From NCBI GenBank assembly GCA_028023455.1, contig JAQFVV010006503.1, positions 297,001-361,000 on the forward strand: DNA of 64,000 nucleotides, in the 5' to 3' direction. The position numbers were made by a program, and so were the translations under genes. Of the stretch, positions 36,751 to 49,000 are shown one piece after another. Below the pieces are notes generated by a model. That model did no database searches. It saw only the letters and a list, made by a program, of their open reading frames with translations, and was not told the origin of the DNA. Each line of letters begins with the position of its first letter. Within the stretch, counting starts at the first letter, position 1. The DNA is from Epiperipatus broadwayi (Eukaryota; Onychophora; Udeonychophora; Euonychophora; Peripatidae).

Positions 36751-38350
36751 TTGGATGCAGCTGTGAAAATGGCATATTTCTAGAACTTAAGCTAGACATA
36801 GTGCCATCCCATGGCTGACATGATATATTTTTCATCAAAGTCATTTGTATTTGTGGCACAGCTTAAGTATTTGAAACCATTTCTTTAAATGTTCATAGAT
36901 TTAATGAATATAAAATGCTAGTTTTCTTTATTATTGGGAATAATTGTTCAGTTTATTTTCCGATGTCGATTGTTTAAGTCTATATGGAATTTTTATATGA
37001 TAGTGAACAGGGGAGTAGAAAATGAAACTCTGGATGTGTATATTTTTAGGTTATGTCAAAAAAATAAGAAGATTAGCCTATACTATACCAAAGTAGATAT
37101 AGTACAGATACAGTTAACAAAGACCCGTATTATTGTATTTTATTTCCATGGACAGTGTTGGTTATTTATCTTTTGATAGTCTATAAGTGCTAAAAAGAGC
37201 CTTGACATTATTTTCTATGGGTATTAGACTAAGCATACCTAATATTTCACACTGCTTTCCATGTGAATTAATGAAGTTATTGTTATTTCTTCATATCTTA
37301 TACATATATCACTATATTAATTTTATTGGTAATGCATCGTGGAGTTTAGTATTCTGACAGTAGAATAATGAATAAACTTAGAATGATGAATTGTTTTAAA
37401 TAAGATGGCACAATAGTTTTGAATTAAGTTGAAATACAAATGAGCTTGAATATTTAATGCTGGTTATGAAATGATAAAGGAATCATGTTTATTCCTAATA
37501 TTTTAATATTTTGATATTTTTTGATTTTTTCCCATAAAATCAATAATATTTTGAAGAAATACATATTTTACAAAAAACATCAGAGTGAAGAATGTGAAGT
37601 GTAATTGTAAATGCTTATTTATTTTATTTAATTTTACGTTTTTTGTTTGAACACGTAAACATAAGATTTTAAAATGGTACCAAGCAAAGTATTTTAGTAC
37701 ATGAATAAATATTATTTCATTGATTTATATTTTATGAATATAAAGCAAACCCAGAATATATTTTGTCTAATTAAAATATTATATAAAATATCTTATTTTA
37801 CATTTCATGAAAATAAAAAAATAATACTATTTTATTTATTTAATTGATAATGAATCTAACATAATTTTGAGAAGTCAATACTGAAATTTGGATCTTTACT
37901 TATGATTAATAAGCCACACTGAAGGCATATATATTTATGATTTTTCTGTTTTGGTAACATACAATCTCATTATTTTTTATGTATAATTTTGTATATAATT
38001 TTTTAGATTTTAGTATACTATTTTATTGTATAAATTTTGCTTGTTAACTTAAATAAATTTGTTAATGTTGTTTTATAAAAACCTTTGTCATTGTTTTTTT
38101 ATTGATCTATTCACTACCACAAAACCATTTAAAATTGAACATCTAACACATTTTGTACATAATAAATGAAAATGATTTATTTAAATGATAATTGTTATTC
38201 AGAATATGATACTGAAATATCTCATTATTATAATATCATTTTATAGTCATAATTAATTATTTAAATTGCTGCCATATAATTGAGTATATTTTTTATTGCC
38301 ACCCTATTCAGATTATGCCACACTTTTAGCATGTCACATGAAAAATAAAA
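36751..38350. other. AT-rich intergenic DNA up to the assembly gap
   Basis: No gene supported; the frame at 36934-37176 has no recognisable motif. Confidence 0.4.
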
Positions 38351-38850
38351 NNNNNNNNNNNNNNNNNNNNNNNNNNNNNNNNNNNNNNNNNNNNNNNNNN
38401 NNNNNNNNNNNNNNNNNNNNNNNNNNNNNNNNNNNNNNNNNNNNNNNNNNNNNNNNNNNNNNNNNNNNNNNNNNNNNNNNNNNNNNNNNNNNNNNNNNNN
38501 NNNNNNNNNNNNNNNNNNNNNNNNNNNNNNNNNNNNNNNNNNNNNNNNNNNNNNNNNNNNNNNNNNNNNNNNNNNNNNNNNNNNNNNNNNNNNNNNNNNN
38601 NNNNNNNNNNNNNNNNNNNNNNNNNNNNNNNNNNNNNNNNNNNNNNNNNNNNNNNNNNNNNNNNNNNNNNNNNNNNNNNNNNNNNNNNNNNNNNNNNNNN
38701 NNNNNNNNNNNNNNNNNNNNNNNNNNNNNNNNNNNNNNNNNNNNNNNNNNNNNNNNNNNNNNNNNNNNNNNNNNNNNNNNNNNNNNNNNNNNNNNNNNNN
38801 NNNNNNNNNNNNNNNNNNNNNNNNNNNNNNNNNNNNNNNNNNNNNNNNNN
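38351..38850. other. Assembly gap of exactly 500 N
   Basis: The run of N is exactly 500 long, which suggests a standard-size placeholder and not a measured distance. Flanks are AAAAATAAAA on both sides, then an (ATT)n array on the right, so the gap probably failed at low-complexity sequence. Confidence 0.99.
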
Positions 38851-38868
38851 AAAAATAAAAAAGTTAGA

Positions 38869-38876
38869 GGATGATG

Positions 38877-38927
<51 letters not shown>

Positions 38928-38955
38928 GTTGTTGTTGTTGTTGCTGTTGTTGTGA
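38869..38955. repeat. (GAT)n(TTA)n(TTG)n compound microsatellite
   Basis: TTA repeats (about 38876-38926) grade into GTT repeats (38926-38951). The six-frame translation gives poly-Asn, which is not a real protein. Confidence 0.95.
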
Positions 38956-39240
38956 GGTGTAGTTGAATATGATGCAAATCCCTCATCATATTTGGCCACA
39001 GGATTTTTCAATTAATTTGCTGATTTTACTGTATAGAACCTGAGATGATATATTTTTCAATAATAGATATTATAATTTATTAATATTATATTTAAATTAT
39101 TTAATATATTTCAAAGTCTTAAGAATGCTATAGATTTATATTATTTGAATAAAAAGGGGGATAGTATTCTTATGCCATTGAGATTATGTCCTTAGGGAGA
39201 TGTTCTCAATGTTTATCAACTGATGTATCTTTTGCTAAAT

Positions 39241-39243
39241 GTC

Positions 39244-39277
<34 letters not shown>

Positions 39278-39310
39278 TATTATTATTTATTTATTTATTT
39301 ATTTATTTAA
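39241..39310. repeat. (CAT)n(TTA)n(TTTA)n microsatellite
   Basis: CAT repeats to 39276, then ATT, then ATTT repeats to 39308. Confidence 0.95.
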
Positions 39311-39529
39311 TCAAACCATATATTATTAATTAGTAAATTTTGAGTTAGTCTAATCATAGAAATTATCTTAAGATTTTATTAGAACTTATTTCTTGGTATA
39401 TTAAGATCAGAGCTTAGCTGGAGGATTATTTCTAAATATCACTTGATTGCTTAATGAGGGTACAACATATATATATATATTGAATGAAATATTTTATATA
39501 GATTCTTATTGCAATAAAAAAAAGAAAAA

Positions 39530-39640
39530 GTATGATTTTATCCATGTAAACAGAGATAACCATAGCTTTTGATATTGCCTGGAAGAAAGATTTTATCCAT
39601 GTAAACAGAAATAACCTTTGCCTTTGATATTGCCAGAAAA
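39530..39640. repeat. Two-copy tandem repeat, about 58 bp
   Basis: GATTTTATCCATGTAAACAG occurs at 39534 and again at 39589, each followed by A.ATAACC...CTTTTGATATTGCC (or GCCTTTGATATTGCC). A local duplication. Confidence 0.8.
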
Positions 39641-39649
39641 CTATCACGT

Positions 39650-41095
39650 ACTACTAATTAACAATTTCCCTGAGGCTAAATAAGTTTTCTCCGTTAATCT
39701 GTAATTGTACTTTTATTGTGGTTTATTGTTGAAGATTTTCATTGCCTCAAAATATAAAAATCTTTTTTGGGTAATAAAGAACTGTTGTGTTTTAAGTAAT
39801 AATGAGGTTGCACATGAATTAAAGAACATTCTTTTATAATTGTCCAATCAGAATAGGAAATAAATTAACAATAATTATTGAATTCACTTTTATTTTATAG
39901 TAAGCTTACCTATTAAATATGGTATTAGAAAAAAGATAAAATAAATGTAAAGTTATTCACAGAGCATGTAAATTTAAATATATTATGATACTAATTTATA
40001 AGTCTTTATTACAATCTTAACTTTGACAAAGATGAATGCAATTTTATAGAAACATTGATAATCTAGTAAATGAAATTTCTATTTTGGTGAATAAAGCCTT
40101 TTTGGAGATTTTATAAACTTTAAAAGATTTTTAAAATTAAATGAATATATTTGATTTTGTAAACCATTTCTTATATACCAACCCCAACTTTAAAGCTAAC
40201 ACCTTATTTTACTCTATTGATCATCAATGGCTTTTTTAAAATCATGTTTAATTAGAGATAAAGGAGATCTCTTTTATTTATGATATAAGTTGTGTGGATT
40301 AAATCCAGAAAGCTATTTTTACAAGTACCTGGAATCAGAAAATCCCACAAATAATATTTGATCTCCCCCAAAGAGTTGTACATGTTAAATCTCCAAGTTA
40401 TCATGAATTAATGATGTAAACAAATTCAAGAGTGAGATTATTTCCATCTACATTAGCTAATAATGTTTTAGGAGTAATATTGCTAGGATAACTATAAATT
40501 ACCACTAATATCATAGATTTAATTAGAGGTAGAATATAATCCCAGAAAACTATTTTTGGAAGCAGAAAAATTCAGAATGCCTCAACTTCTTTAAATACCA
40601 TGGGAATAATATTTCATATAATTATTATATAAATGTTTGGATTTTTATTTATAAGAATATCTGTTCATCCCTTAGCAGTATTTTGTATTTGTTGGAAATG
40701 AAAATTTCCTCTGATTATCTTTGTAACTATCCAAATTGCATAGAAGCCAGAAATTATTATATCATTAGTCATCTTGATTAGTATTTTTGAACTTGAATAG
40801 TGATTATTAATAACATTAAATTAAAATATATAGTCTTTCACACATTTTGGTATTGGAGGTATGATATATATTTAAGAGACTTGAAATGAATTTTTTGATA
40901 TTTGAGATCTCCTGTATATTATGACCATGATAGTGATGGCAAAACAACGCTGTTTTAAAAAAATATTTGCATATATGGTTGGCAGATCACAATATTTTGC
41001 ATATTTAAAACAAAAAACATGAATAAATATCATATACCTTTATCCTGTTTTCGTTTACCAACACCACTACCACATTCATAACTGCCATAGCTAAC
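39650..41095. other. AT-rich intergenic DNA, no feature seen
   Basis: No gene or element boundary supported. Confidence 0.4.
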
Positions 41096-41096
41096 A

Positions 41097-41166
41097 CCAC
41101 CACCATCATCATCATTATTATTATCTTATTATTATTATTATTATTATTATTATTGTTATTGTTTTA
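41097..41166. repeat. (CAC)n(CAT)n(TTA)n microsatellite
   Basis: CACCACCATCATCATCATTA followed by TTA repeats to about 41160. Confidence 0.9.
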
Positions 41167-41439
41167 TCTTGGCTAGCACATGCATGTTAAAACACATAAT
41201 TCTTTCTTATTGAAATGGAATTGAAGACTGTTAAATGTTTGGCTTGGCTCATTTTGAATACAAAGTGTACAAAAATATATATGGTTTATTGTTCCTTGAA
41301 GAACATTATTAGTGTAATGGTTGATGTACTTAATTTTTTATAACTTTATTTAATGAGACTTCAACTCAGGTCTATCTGTGTTTGATTATACTTTTGACAT
41401 CAAGAATGTACAAAGGAAATCATTTTAATATCAAACACA

Positions 41440-41527
<88 letters not shown>
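41440..41527. repeat. (TA)n microsatellite, about 87 bp
   Basis: Pure TA repeat abutting the start of the Penelope element at 41525. Confidence 0.95.
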
Positions 41528-41533
<6 letters not shown>

Positions 41534-42338
41534 CCCCAAATTCAAAATTCAACCAGACCAGCATAAAGTAGCTGCTTTAAGAAATTTTTGTCATAGGAAT
41601 ATTAAATTAAATAATTCTAGTGGGGTAGCTTTGTTTCAGAAATATCAATTTTATAAAGATAACTTGAGTGTTGGATACTCTGATAAATTTGTTAAAAGTA
41701 TTTTATTTAATAGTAATATTTGTAAGGATGTAAAGGTTAAAGAAAAATATGATTTTATTTCTTTGCCATTTAAATTGTCTTCTTATAAAATTGTGTGTAG
41801 AAATAGTAAATTGTTTGGAAATAAGAAAATTTCTTGGAAAAGGGGTGTTACATTGAATAATTTATTAAATAATACAAAAGAAATTTTTGATAGAAAAACT
41901 ATTCCTGGTGTAGTATATTTTATTCCTTGATTATTTTGTAAGAAGGTTTACATGGGTCAGAGTAGTTTGAGTTTAAATGAAAGAATAAAGGTTCATAAAA
42001 GTATGTCCATGAAAAAGATACAGGCCACACTATTGATTTCAATGAAGCTGAGGTTGTCTTCTTTGAGAGAAATGAAATCAAAAGAAGAATTAAAGAATCT
42101 TTATTATTGAAAATTTATTATTCTGAAGCAATTAATTTATTTAAGAGTTCTTTAATATTAAGGGTGGATGGGAAGTGAATGGATTTGTGGGTAATGTTTA
42201 ATATTATATATATTGTGTAGTTTTAGTAGTTCTTTACACTTGAGAAGTCTGCTTGTAGCAGTGAAACCTTTGGTAGTGTTTTAATATTATTTTTATGCTG
42301 GTCTGGTTGAATTTTGGCTTTGGGGTAATTTTAATTAT
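41525..42338 (+). mobile_element. Penelope-like element fragment with 40-bp inverted ends
   Basis: The 99-residue open frame (41631-41930) corresponds to the segment C-terminal to Penelope reverse transcriptase (ISLPFKLSSYKIVCRNSKLF, ISWKRGVTLNNLL) and ends with GVVYFIP, the GIY strand of the endonuclease. After one stop the domain continues as CKKVYMGQSSLSLNERIKVH (YIG motif as YMG, then the Arg helix), then a VVFFERNEIKRRIKES-like C-terminal helix after frameshift (about 42050-42110). AAAATTACCCCAAA..TTCAA at the left end and its complement TTGGGGTAATTTT-type sequence at 42300-42338 form a 40-bp inverted repeat containing CAACCAGACCAGCATAAA. TA arrays flank both sides. The RT catalytic part is absent. 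Confidence 0.85.
42236..42279 (+). ncRNA. Degenerate hammerhead at Penelope 3' end
   Basis: ACAC (42236-42239) pairs with GTGT (42276-42279) as stem I. Between them: TTGAGAA in place of CTGANGA (C3 to T, G8 to A), stem II CTGC-TTGTA-GCAG, GAAA, stem III ACC-TTT-GGT, and A as cleavage residue. All parts occur in the right order and spacing, but two core changes predict loss of activity. It lies about 130 bases after the GIY-YIG frame, where Penelope hammerheads are expected. Confidence 0.6.
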
Positions 42339-42365
42339 ATATTGACTAGTTTAGCTTTATGCTTG

Positions 42366-42369
42366 TAAT

Positions 42370-42411
<42 letters not shown>

Positions 42412-42417
42412 CTGATA

Positions 42418-42456
<39 letters not shown>
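42366..42456. repeat. Two (TA)n microsatellites
   Basis: TA runs at 42371-42408 and 42419-42456 split by AATCTGATAG. Confidence 0.95.
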
Positions 42457-42457
<1 letters not shown>

Positions 42458-42689
42458 TTTCAGAAAGAAATAAGTCTATTGTATTTTTCAAATAAGTTAC
42501 ATGGAAAATTACTAAATATTTATTACTCTTAAATAATTTTTTAATCTTTACTTATCATTACATCATCAGCTTCTATTACTTACTAACCTATTGTAGCAGC
42601 TTGATGTGAATGAAGCTCAAACTTGGTTCGAAATCTGGTTTCTTTCAATTTTTTGATAAATGGTATGTACATTACATTATATTAAGCCA

Positions 42690-42928
42690 ATAAACATCAC
42701 ATGATCACCATTCCTTATGCTTGCTCATAACTTATTAAAACAGACAAAACTCTCTATATGTATTGCCACTCAGTGCAAGACAGAATAATCAATGGATGCC
42801 AGAAAGCTTGTGCATAAAATCCCCATCTAGTGCATACTTATCCAATATTCCCAGACTAGCCTTCTGGCATCCATTGATTACTCTGTCTTGCATTAAGTGG
42901 CAATACATACAGAGAGTTTTGCCTGTTT
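42690..42928. mobile_element. Family C foldback copy
   Basis: An antisense arm (42690-42853: ACATCACATGATCACCATTC ... ATTCCCAGACTAG) is followed by a sense arm (42854-42928: CCTTCTGGCATCCATTGATT ... GAGAGTTTTGCC). The switch point lies in hammerhead stem III (the antisense arm ends ...CCCAGACTAG, complement of CTAGTCTGGG). Non-coding. The same inverted-start layout is seen at 4424-4818 and 34482-35126. Confidence 0.75.
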
Positions 42929-44429
42929 TAATTTCATAATATTGTTGGATTGATAGAATTAATAAAGTTGTTAAATTAATAGTATATTTAATTTTACACA
43001 ATTCCTAAAATAATTTATTTTAAAATTGTTATCTAAGTGTTTAAGGTTTATATTAACAATTTTTAAAAAAATTATTAATTATCCTTTATGAGTTAAGTTT
43101 AATGTCATGTAAACGATTTATGCATAAACATATTAGTTGTTGAAAGATAATAAAATTCCTTTTGGATCTCAACCAAAGAGCAATCACATTGCTTGTATAT
43201 CTGATAAATTTATAATCCTTTCTTATCTTTTATTATTATGCATATATGCAACAAGCCGTCATATAATGAGATTCTTATTGATATTGGAATTGTCTAAGTG
43301 TTGACTGATTTTAATATATATATATAAACATAAAATATACATTTGATGAGGTTATAAAAATAAAATTGACTATAATTTTCATTTAGCCAAAATAAAAAGT
43401 ATATTTGTACATTCCGACTTTAAAAAACACCATTGTTAACAATTGTACATACTTCAATTTTTATCTTTTTCAATAAACTAAGTAAAATCTGTCTTACAAA
43501 AATAATAATGTGCTTTTTCTGTCTTTTATTTAGATGTTTAAGGGCTATGTGCCTTATATAGTCATTTTTTATAATACAGAAATTAGCTATGACATATATC
43601 ATCTTATATCTTATTTTACCCTGAGCTCACTAAGATGCTCCATTACAGTGATTCATATTTTAAATTTAAATCATTATCATAAATCAGTGAAATAAACTTA
43701 TGGCTAGCTGTTTATATTTAAATTGATGTTCAAAAAATCAAAGCAATAATCTAAGCTCACTCGTTACTTTTAGTTGTCCAAACTAGTTTTTATTGCTTTT
43801 CTCAGCCAGAAATAGAGCCCAGGATCATTTTTCTCTTGAGTATGTCACTCTTCAATGATGAGGGAAATAACATAATAATTTCAAACTGCGAAAAGAATAT
43901 CTAATCATTGTTCCAAAGGTAAACATAATCCATAAGATATATAGCTCTAATTATATATAAAGATATTTATTTATTCTATTTTCTAACTTTACTGTTTGTA
44001 TATGATTTATGTTTAAAACATTATCTAAACTACTTTGCATATGCTGCTACATTAGTTGATGTTATATTTAAATTCAGTGCTTGCAAAAGTGTTGAATATT
44101 AGTTTTAAAAAATGCATTTTAGTTTCTCAACTTTTTCAATAAAAACAATTTAGTTCTGTTTAAACTAACTGTATTATTGTGTTTAAAAAAAAAACCTATA
44201 AATCATTTTAGCAAATTTGAATTTTTTAAAATTTATTTACTTTTATATGATTTAGTGAAGTAGACTGAGAAAAATTTTATGATTTTGGAATAGAAGTTTA
44301 TTACTTGAAAATAATAAAAAAATATTATCAAGTGATCTGTTAGTATATATATGTATACAGATGTAAAGATTAAGATAAAGCCAACCCTCTATTATTTATA
44401 TATATATATAAAATCAGACAATATTAGAC
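42929..44429. other. AT-rich intergenic DNA, no feature seen
   Basis: No gene supported; open frames at 43420-43602 and nearby are AT-driven. Confidence 0.4.
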
Positions 44430-44437
44430 AACGCCAA

Positions 44438-44540
44438 TATCAATAATAATCAACAATGTCAATCTGTTGTCAAGGCAACCTCCTTTTAACTATAAAGGTG
44501 GAATCCCATTATATATATATGTGTGTGTGTGTGTGTATTG
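44438..44540. repeat. Solo end of the 22785-23320 foldback family, then (GT)n
   Basis: CAACAATGTCAATCTGTTGT and CAAGGCAACCTCCTTTTAAC followed by AAAGGTGG match one arm of the 22785-23320 element. A GT run (44518-44536) follows. Confidence 0.6.
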
Positions 44541-44551
44541 TTTTGAAGGCA

Positions 44552-44625
44552 CTTTTACGACGACGTAGTGGTTAGTGTATTATTATGCCATGCTTATGAT
44601 TTGGGAGTGGTTCAACATATAGGGT
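44552..44625 (+). repeat. Possible tRNA-derived SINE remnant
   Basis: GTAGTGGTTAGTGTATT resembles a Pol III A box and GAGTGGTTCAACATATAGG resembles a decayed B box about 35 bases downstream. No cloverleaf closes, so this is not a functional tRNA. Weak call. Confidence 0.3.
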
Positions 44626-44904
44626 AAAAGTTTTTTTCAGATATTTGAAGATTACCATACACATTAGGATTTTTTTAAGTAGCCAATAATCAATCGACCT
44701 AGCTATCCAACTATTGCTAGATAAATAGGTAATTTGCTATTCTAATCTGTGCAGGAATGATGAGAAGGTTTTAAACATAAAGTCTGATACTTAAGGTTGT
44801 TTTATTTATCAATATATCAGTTTAGAGTAAATGTTTATTGTTAGACATTTCAGCTTGTTTAATCTATTGTAGATAAAACCCATATATTTTGTATCTTCTT
44901 ACGA

Positions 44905-46020
44905 GGTGATGTGATGCACTGTGGCATTTTATTTATCAGAGTCAGAAATCCCTCAGCCACTATTTCCAGAGAAATCTGTTTTCCACCTTGCCTTCCCTTT
45001 CCATTTCCATCCTGCTTTTCCCATACTCTTCTCTAATCTGCTCCATTCCCATTCCATACCATAAACTTTGTAAACTCTATGACCTTTATATCTGAATCCC
45101 CCTTATCTTTTCCCAAACCCAGCATAAAAACCCAAAACCCACTTTCTGTATAATCACTTTGTTCATATTTATTCTCACACAACTTCATTATTTGTATCCT
45201 TTCTGCTTGCAGGTATTTATATTTAATTAACAGATGACTAATTTTTTTCTATACTTTTCCTACATAACTTGCCAAATAAATCACCCATATTTTTCCATTT
45301 ATGTGTACATTCCCTTGTTGTTAAATATTTTGTTAGAGCCTTAAACAGTAAACTGCTTTTGTTGCAATTATCATAAATGAAATCACACCCAATATTCTGT
45401 TTTCTTCTATATGTATTTAAACCCTTTTTACTCTTCATACTAGTTTTCCATCTCTCCAACTTCCTATTTTTTATTAATGCATCTATTCTTCTATCCCATT
45501 CTTTGTCACTATAACATTCAAGAATTCTCATAATACAACCATCCCATCTTTTGTATAAATATACTGATATAAATTCTTTATCCAAATCTTTTGCATACCC
45601 TACTACCTTTCTCACCCAAATTGTTCCCTGTCCTTTACTCATAATCCAATTAAATACTATTTTGGGTGTTCTCTTATTATTCATAAATTGCAATCTACTG
45701 CACATTTTCATTTATCTTTTTGCACCTCTCATATAATAACTTGACCATCTCATTTCTCCTTGAATTGTTTCCTTTGTTGTCCATATATATGTATCTAAAG
45801 CATGTCTTCCTACTTCTCTTTGTACTTTTTCTAAGTAACCTACCACCTCTTTACTAACACATAACACATCATTACCATAAATTAACCCTGCTACTGTCAC
45901 TATTTTCCATACAATTCTACATACACATTTATTATATAAAAATGCTGTTAATTTCTTTATCAGTTCCTTTCTTTTTTTTGCTTCATTTATGATTTTTTTC
46001 TTCCATTCATCCATGCAATT
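44905..46020 (-). mobile_element. LINE-B, 3' half (split by nested RTE)
   Basis: The minus strand encodes the region downstream of reverse transcriptase. Frame 45712-46014 has MDEWKKKIINEAKKRKELIK, then VWKIVTVAGLIYGNDVLCVS, a typical LINE thumb/post-RT segment. Frame 45238-45711 continues with KRWDGCIMRILECYSDKEWD and the Cys/His zone, then an HLLI.C knuckle (about 45215) with frameshifts. It ends in a short GTGATG repeat at about 44908-44918. The 5' half of the same element resumes at 50168-52440; together they form one LINE of about 3.4 kb interrupted by RTE. Confidence 0.78.
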
Positions 46021-46044
46021 ATTCTAATTATTAAGGTGATTTCC

Positions 46045-49000
46045 AAATCATCATCATCACCATCAACAACCATTAGCAATCCACTGCAGGATGAAGGTCT
46101 CTCCATGTTCAATCCATCTTCTCAGATCTTTAGCTTTTCTTCTCTGCATCACCCCTGCACACTTTCTCATCCATACATCTCACATGTGGTCTATTTCTGG
46201 GTCTTTTACAATCTCTAGGAATCCAGTTTAAGACTTCCAATTGTCCATCTATTATAATATCTTCTAGCAATATGTCCAGCCCAACTCCATTATTTTTTAA
46301 TTTATTCAATGAGGTCAGTAACACCTGTTTGTTCTCTTACCCATACATTGCATTTTCGATCTCTTCTTGTTACTCCCAGAATGCATCTCTCCATACTACT
46401 TTGAGTGGTCTGAAGTCTCTGTATTGCTCTTCTATTAAGTGTCCAAGTCTCAGATCCATAAATAAGAACTGGCAAAACATGTTTGTTAAAAAACATCTTT
46501 TTCAAACACATAGGCATATTTCCTTTTAGTATCAAGTTATTTCTACCAAAAGCACTCTATCCAAGTTTAATTCTATGACTAATTTCAACAATTATGTTTC
46601 CATCTGTATTAATAATCTGACCAAGGTATTTCTAACTGTTAACTTCTTTTAATTCATCATATTCAATATTTATTTTCATATTTTGAGCAAATTGATTAAA
46701 CATTACTTTAGTCTTTTTAATATTTATCTTTAGTTCTACTTTCCTACTTTCATCTGATAACTCCTACAACATTTCCTGCAGATCTGAAGTATTATTTGCA
46801 AAAATAACATACATAATCTGCAAAATCTAAATGACTTAAATAATCTCCATTTTCTTTCACTCTTTTAGTTTCCCATTTTAATCCACAAAATACTTCTTGC
46901 AGCACTGCTGTAAAAAGTTTTGGAGATATGGAGTCACCTTGTCTTACACCCTTCTCAATGTTGACTTTACCAGTATCATTATGTAATATAATTGTTGCTG
47001 TTGCATTTTTATAAATATTCTTTATAATATGACAATATCCTGGATCTATACCCTGATGATACAATGCTTTAATCACTGAAGAAATGTTTATAGAATCAAA
47101 TGCCTTTTCATAATCTACAAATCAAAAACATAATGGCAACTCATATTCATTTGTCCTTTCTATAACTTCTCTCAATACCTGGATAGGATCTACTGTACTA
47201 AAACCACTTTTAAATCCAGCTTGTTCTTTTGGTTGGTGGAAATCCAATGTTCTCTGTAGATGAGTTGTAATTATCTTGGTAAAAATTTTGTATAAAACTG
47301 ATAAAAGGCTGATAGGTCTGTAATTTCTAATATCTTCTTTATCACCTTTTTTAAATATTAATATTATTACTGCATTCTTCCAATCATCTGGTACATCTTT
47401 ATTATTTAGACATTTAGTATATAACTTTGCTAAAAAAAATTATATTTCTTCACCTGCTTCTTTTAATATATCAATTATAATTCCATCATTACCTGGAGTA
47501 TTTCCTTTCTTCATACATTTAATTGCATATCTCACTTCCTCATTTAAAATTCTGGGCAATTCAGAAAATGTAATAGATAAAGGAGGTACTTGTTCTTTAT
47601 TACTATGTAATTCTTGATAAAAGTATTCTACCCATTTTATGATGTTATCTCTCTTTTTAGTAATAATTCAATATTTTTTTCTTATTGCAGATATAAATTT
47701 CCTACCAATACCAACATATTTTACATTCTTGAGACTGTTATTTTCTTTTACAGCTTTCCTTGCTAGTTCACAGTTATAATTTCTTATATCATTTTCAACT
47801 CTTTTCTGCACCATTTTACAAAATTCAAGATATTCAATCATTTTTAATGCATCATTTTTGTATATCTTCATATTCCTTCTTTTCTTCATAAATTCTCTAG
47901 TCTCAGTAGAAATTTTATTGGTCAATTGCTGAATCATGTTCAAAATCTGCTAATACTTAAACCAATTTGTAAGTTCTAATTTAAATTCATTAGAATGTTT
48001 CTGAAGATTAGGAATATCAACTGTAAATATAGTTTTTTATAAGAATTTTTGTCCCTCTAGTTTTGAATTAACACGTATATTACATCTTACTAATCGATGA
48101 TTACTTCTGTGTTAAATTTATTAAGAACATTACAATCTTGAAATATAATAACGTGAAAGCTAAACACCTTCAAACAGATACACTTTAAAAATGCTTACGT
48201 GACAGCCAATCAGATGGATTAATGGCATCACATGGGACTCTAAATTCTAAAACACAAGCCAGAACTATTAGAAAAAGATGGGACCCATCTTAATCTATGC
48301 CTCAATTATATTTAAATAAGCCAGACTCAAGCACTTTGAACTAAGAGTGTGAAGCTTAAATACCTTCAAATTTAATCCACTAAATATTATATATATAAAT
48401 TAACAATGCAAAATCATCCAATTTACAACGAAGCAATATTTTTAAATCTAATGAAATGATATTAATAAATGTAATTATATTAAATTTAAGTGTAAACAGA
48501 TAATATTATAATAACGTGAAAGCTAAACACCTTCAAACAGATATGCTTTAAAAATGCTTATGTGACAGCCAATCAGATGGAATAATGGCATCACATGGGT
48601 CTCTAAATTCTAAAACACAAGCCAGAACTATTAGAAAAAGATGGGACCCATCTTAATCTATGCCTCAATTTTATTTAAATAAGCCAGACTCAAGCATTTT
48701 GAACTAAGAGTGTGAAGCTTAAATACCTTCAAATTTAATCCACTAAATATTATATATATAAATTAACAATGCGAAATCATCCGATTTACAATGAAGCAAT
48801 ATTTTTAAATCTAATGAAATGATATTAATAAATGTAAATATATTAAATTTAAGTGTAATATGTCTTTTTCTAATAGTTCTGGCTTGTGTTTTAGAATTTA
48901 GAGTCCCATGTGATGCCATTATTCCATCAGATTGGCTGTCACGTAAGCATTTTTAAAGCGTATCTGTTTGAAGGTGTTAGCTTTCACGTTATTATAATAT

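Noticed and set aside
38296-39011. Open frames spanning the N gap and poly-Asn stretch
   Set aside because: Artefacts of unknown bases and a trinucleotide microsatellite.
42590-42660. Hammerhead around GTTCGAAATCTGG downstream of the 41.5-kb Penelope element
   Set aside because: TTGATGTGAATG is not a proper core and stem I does not close.
45551-46529. Plus-strand frames over 45.5-46.5 kb
   Set aside because: Shadows of minus-strand LINE-B and RTE coding sequence.
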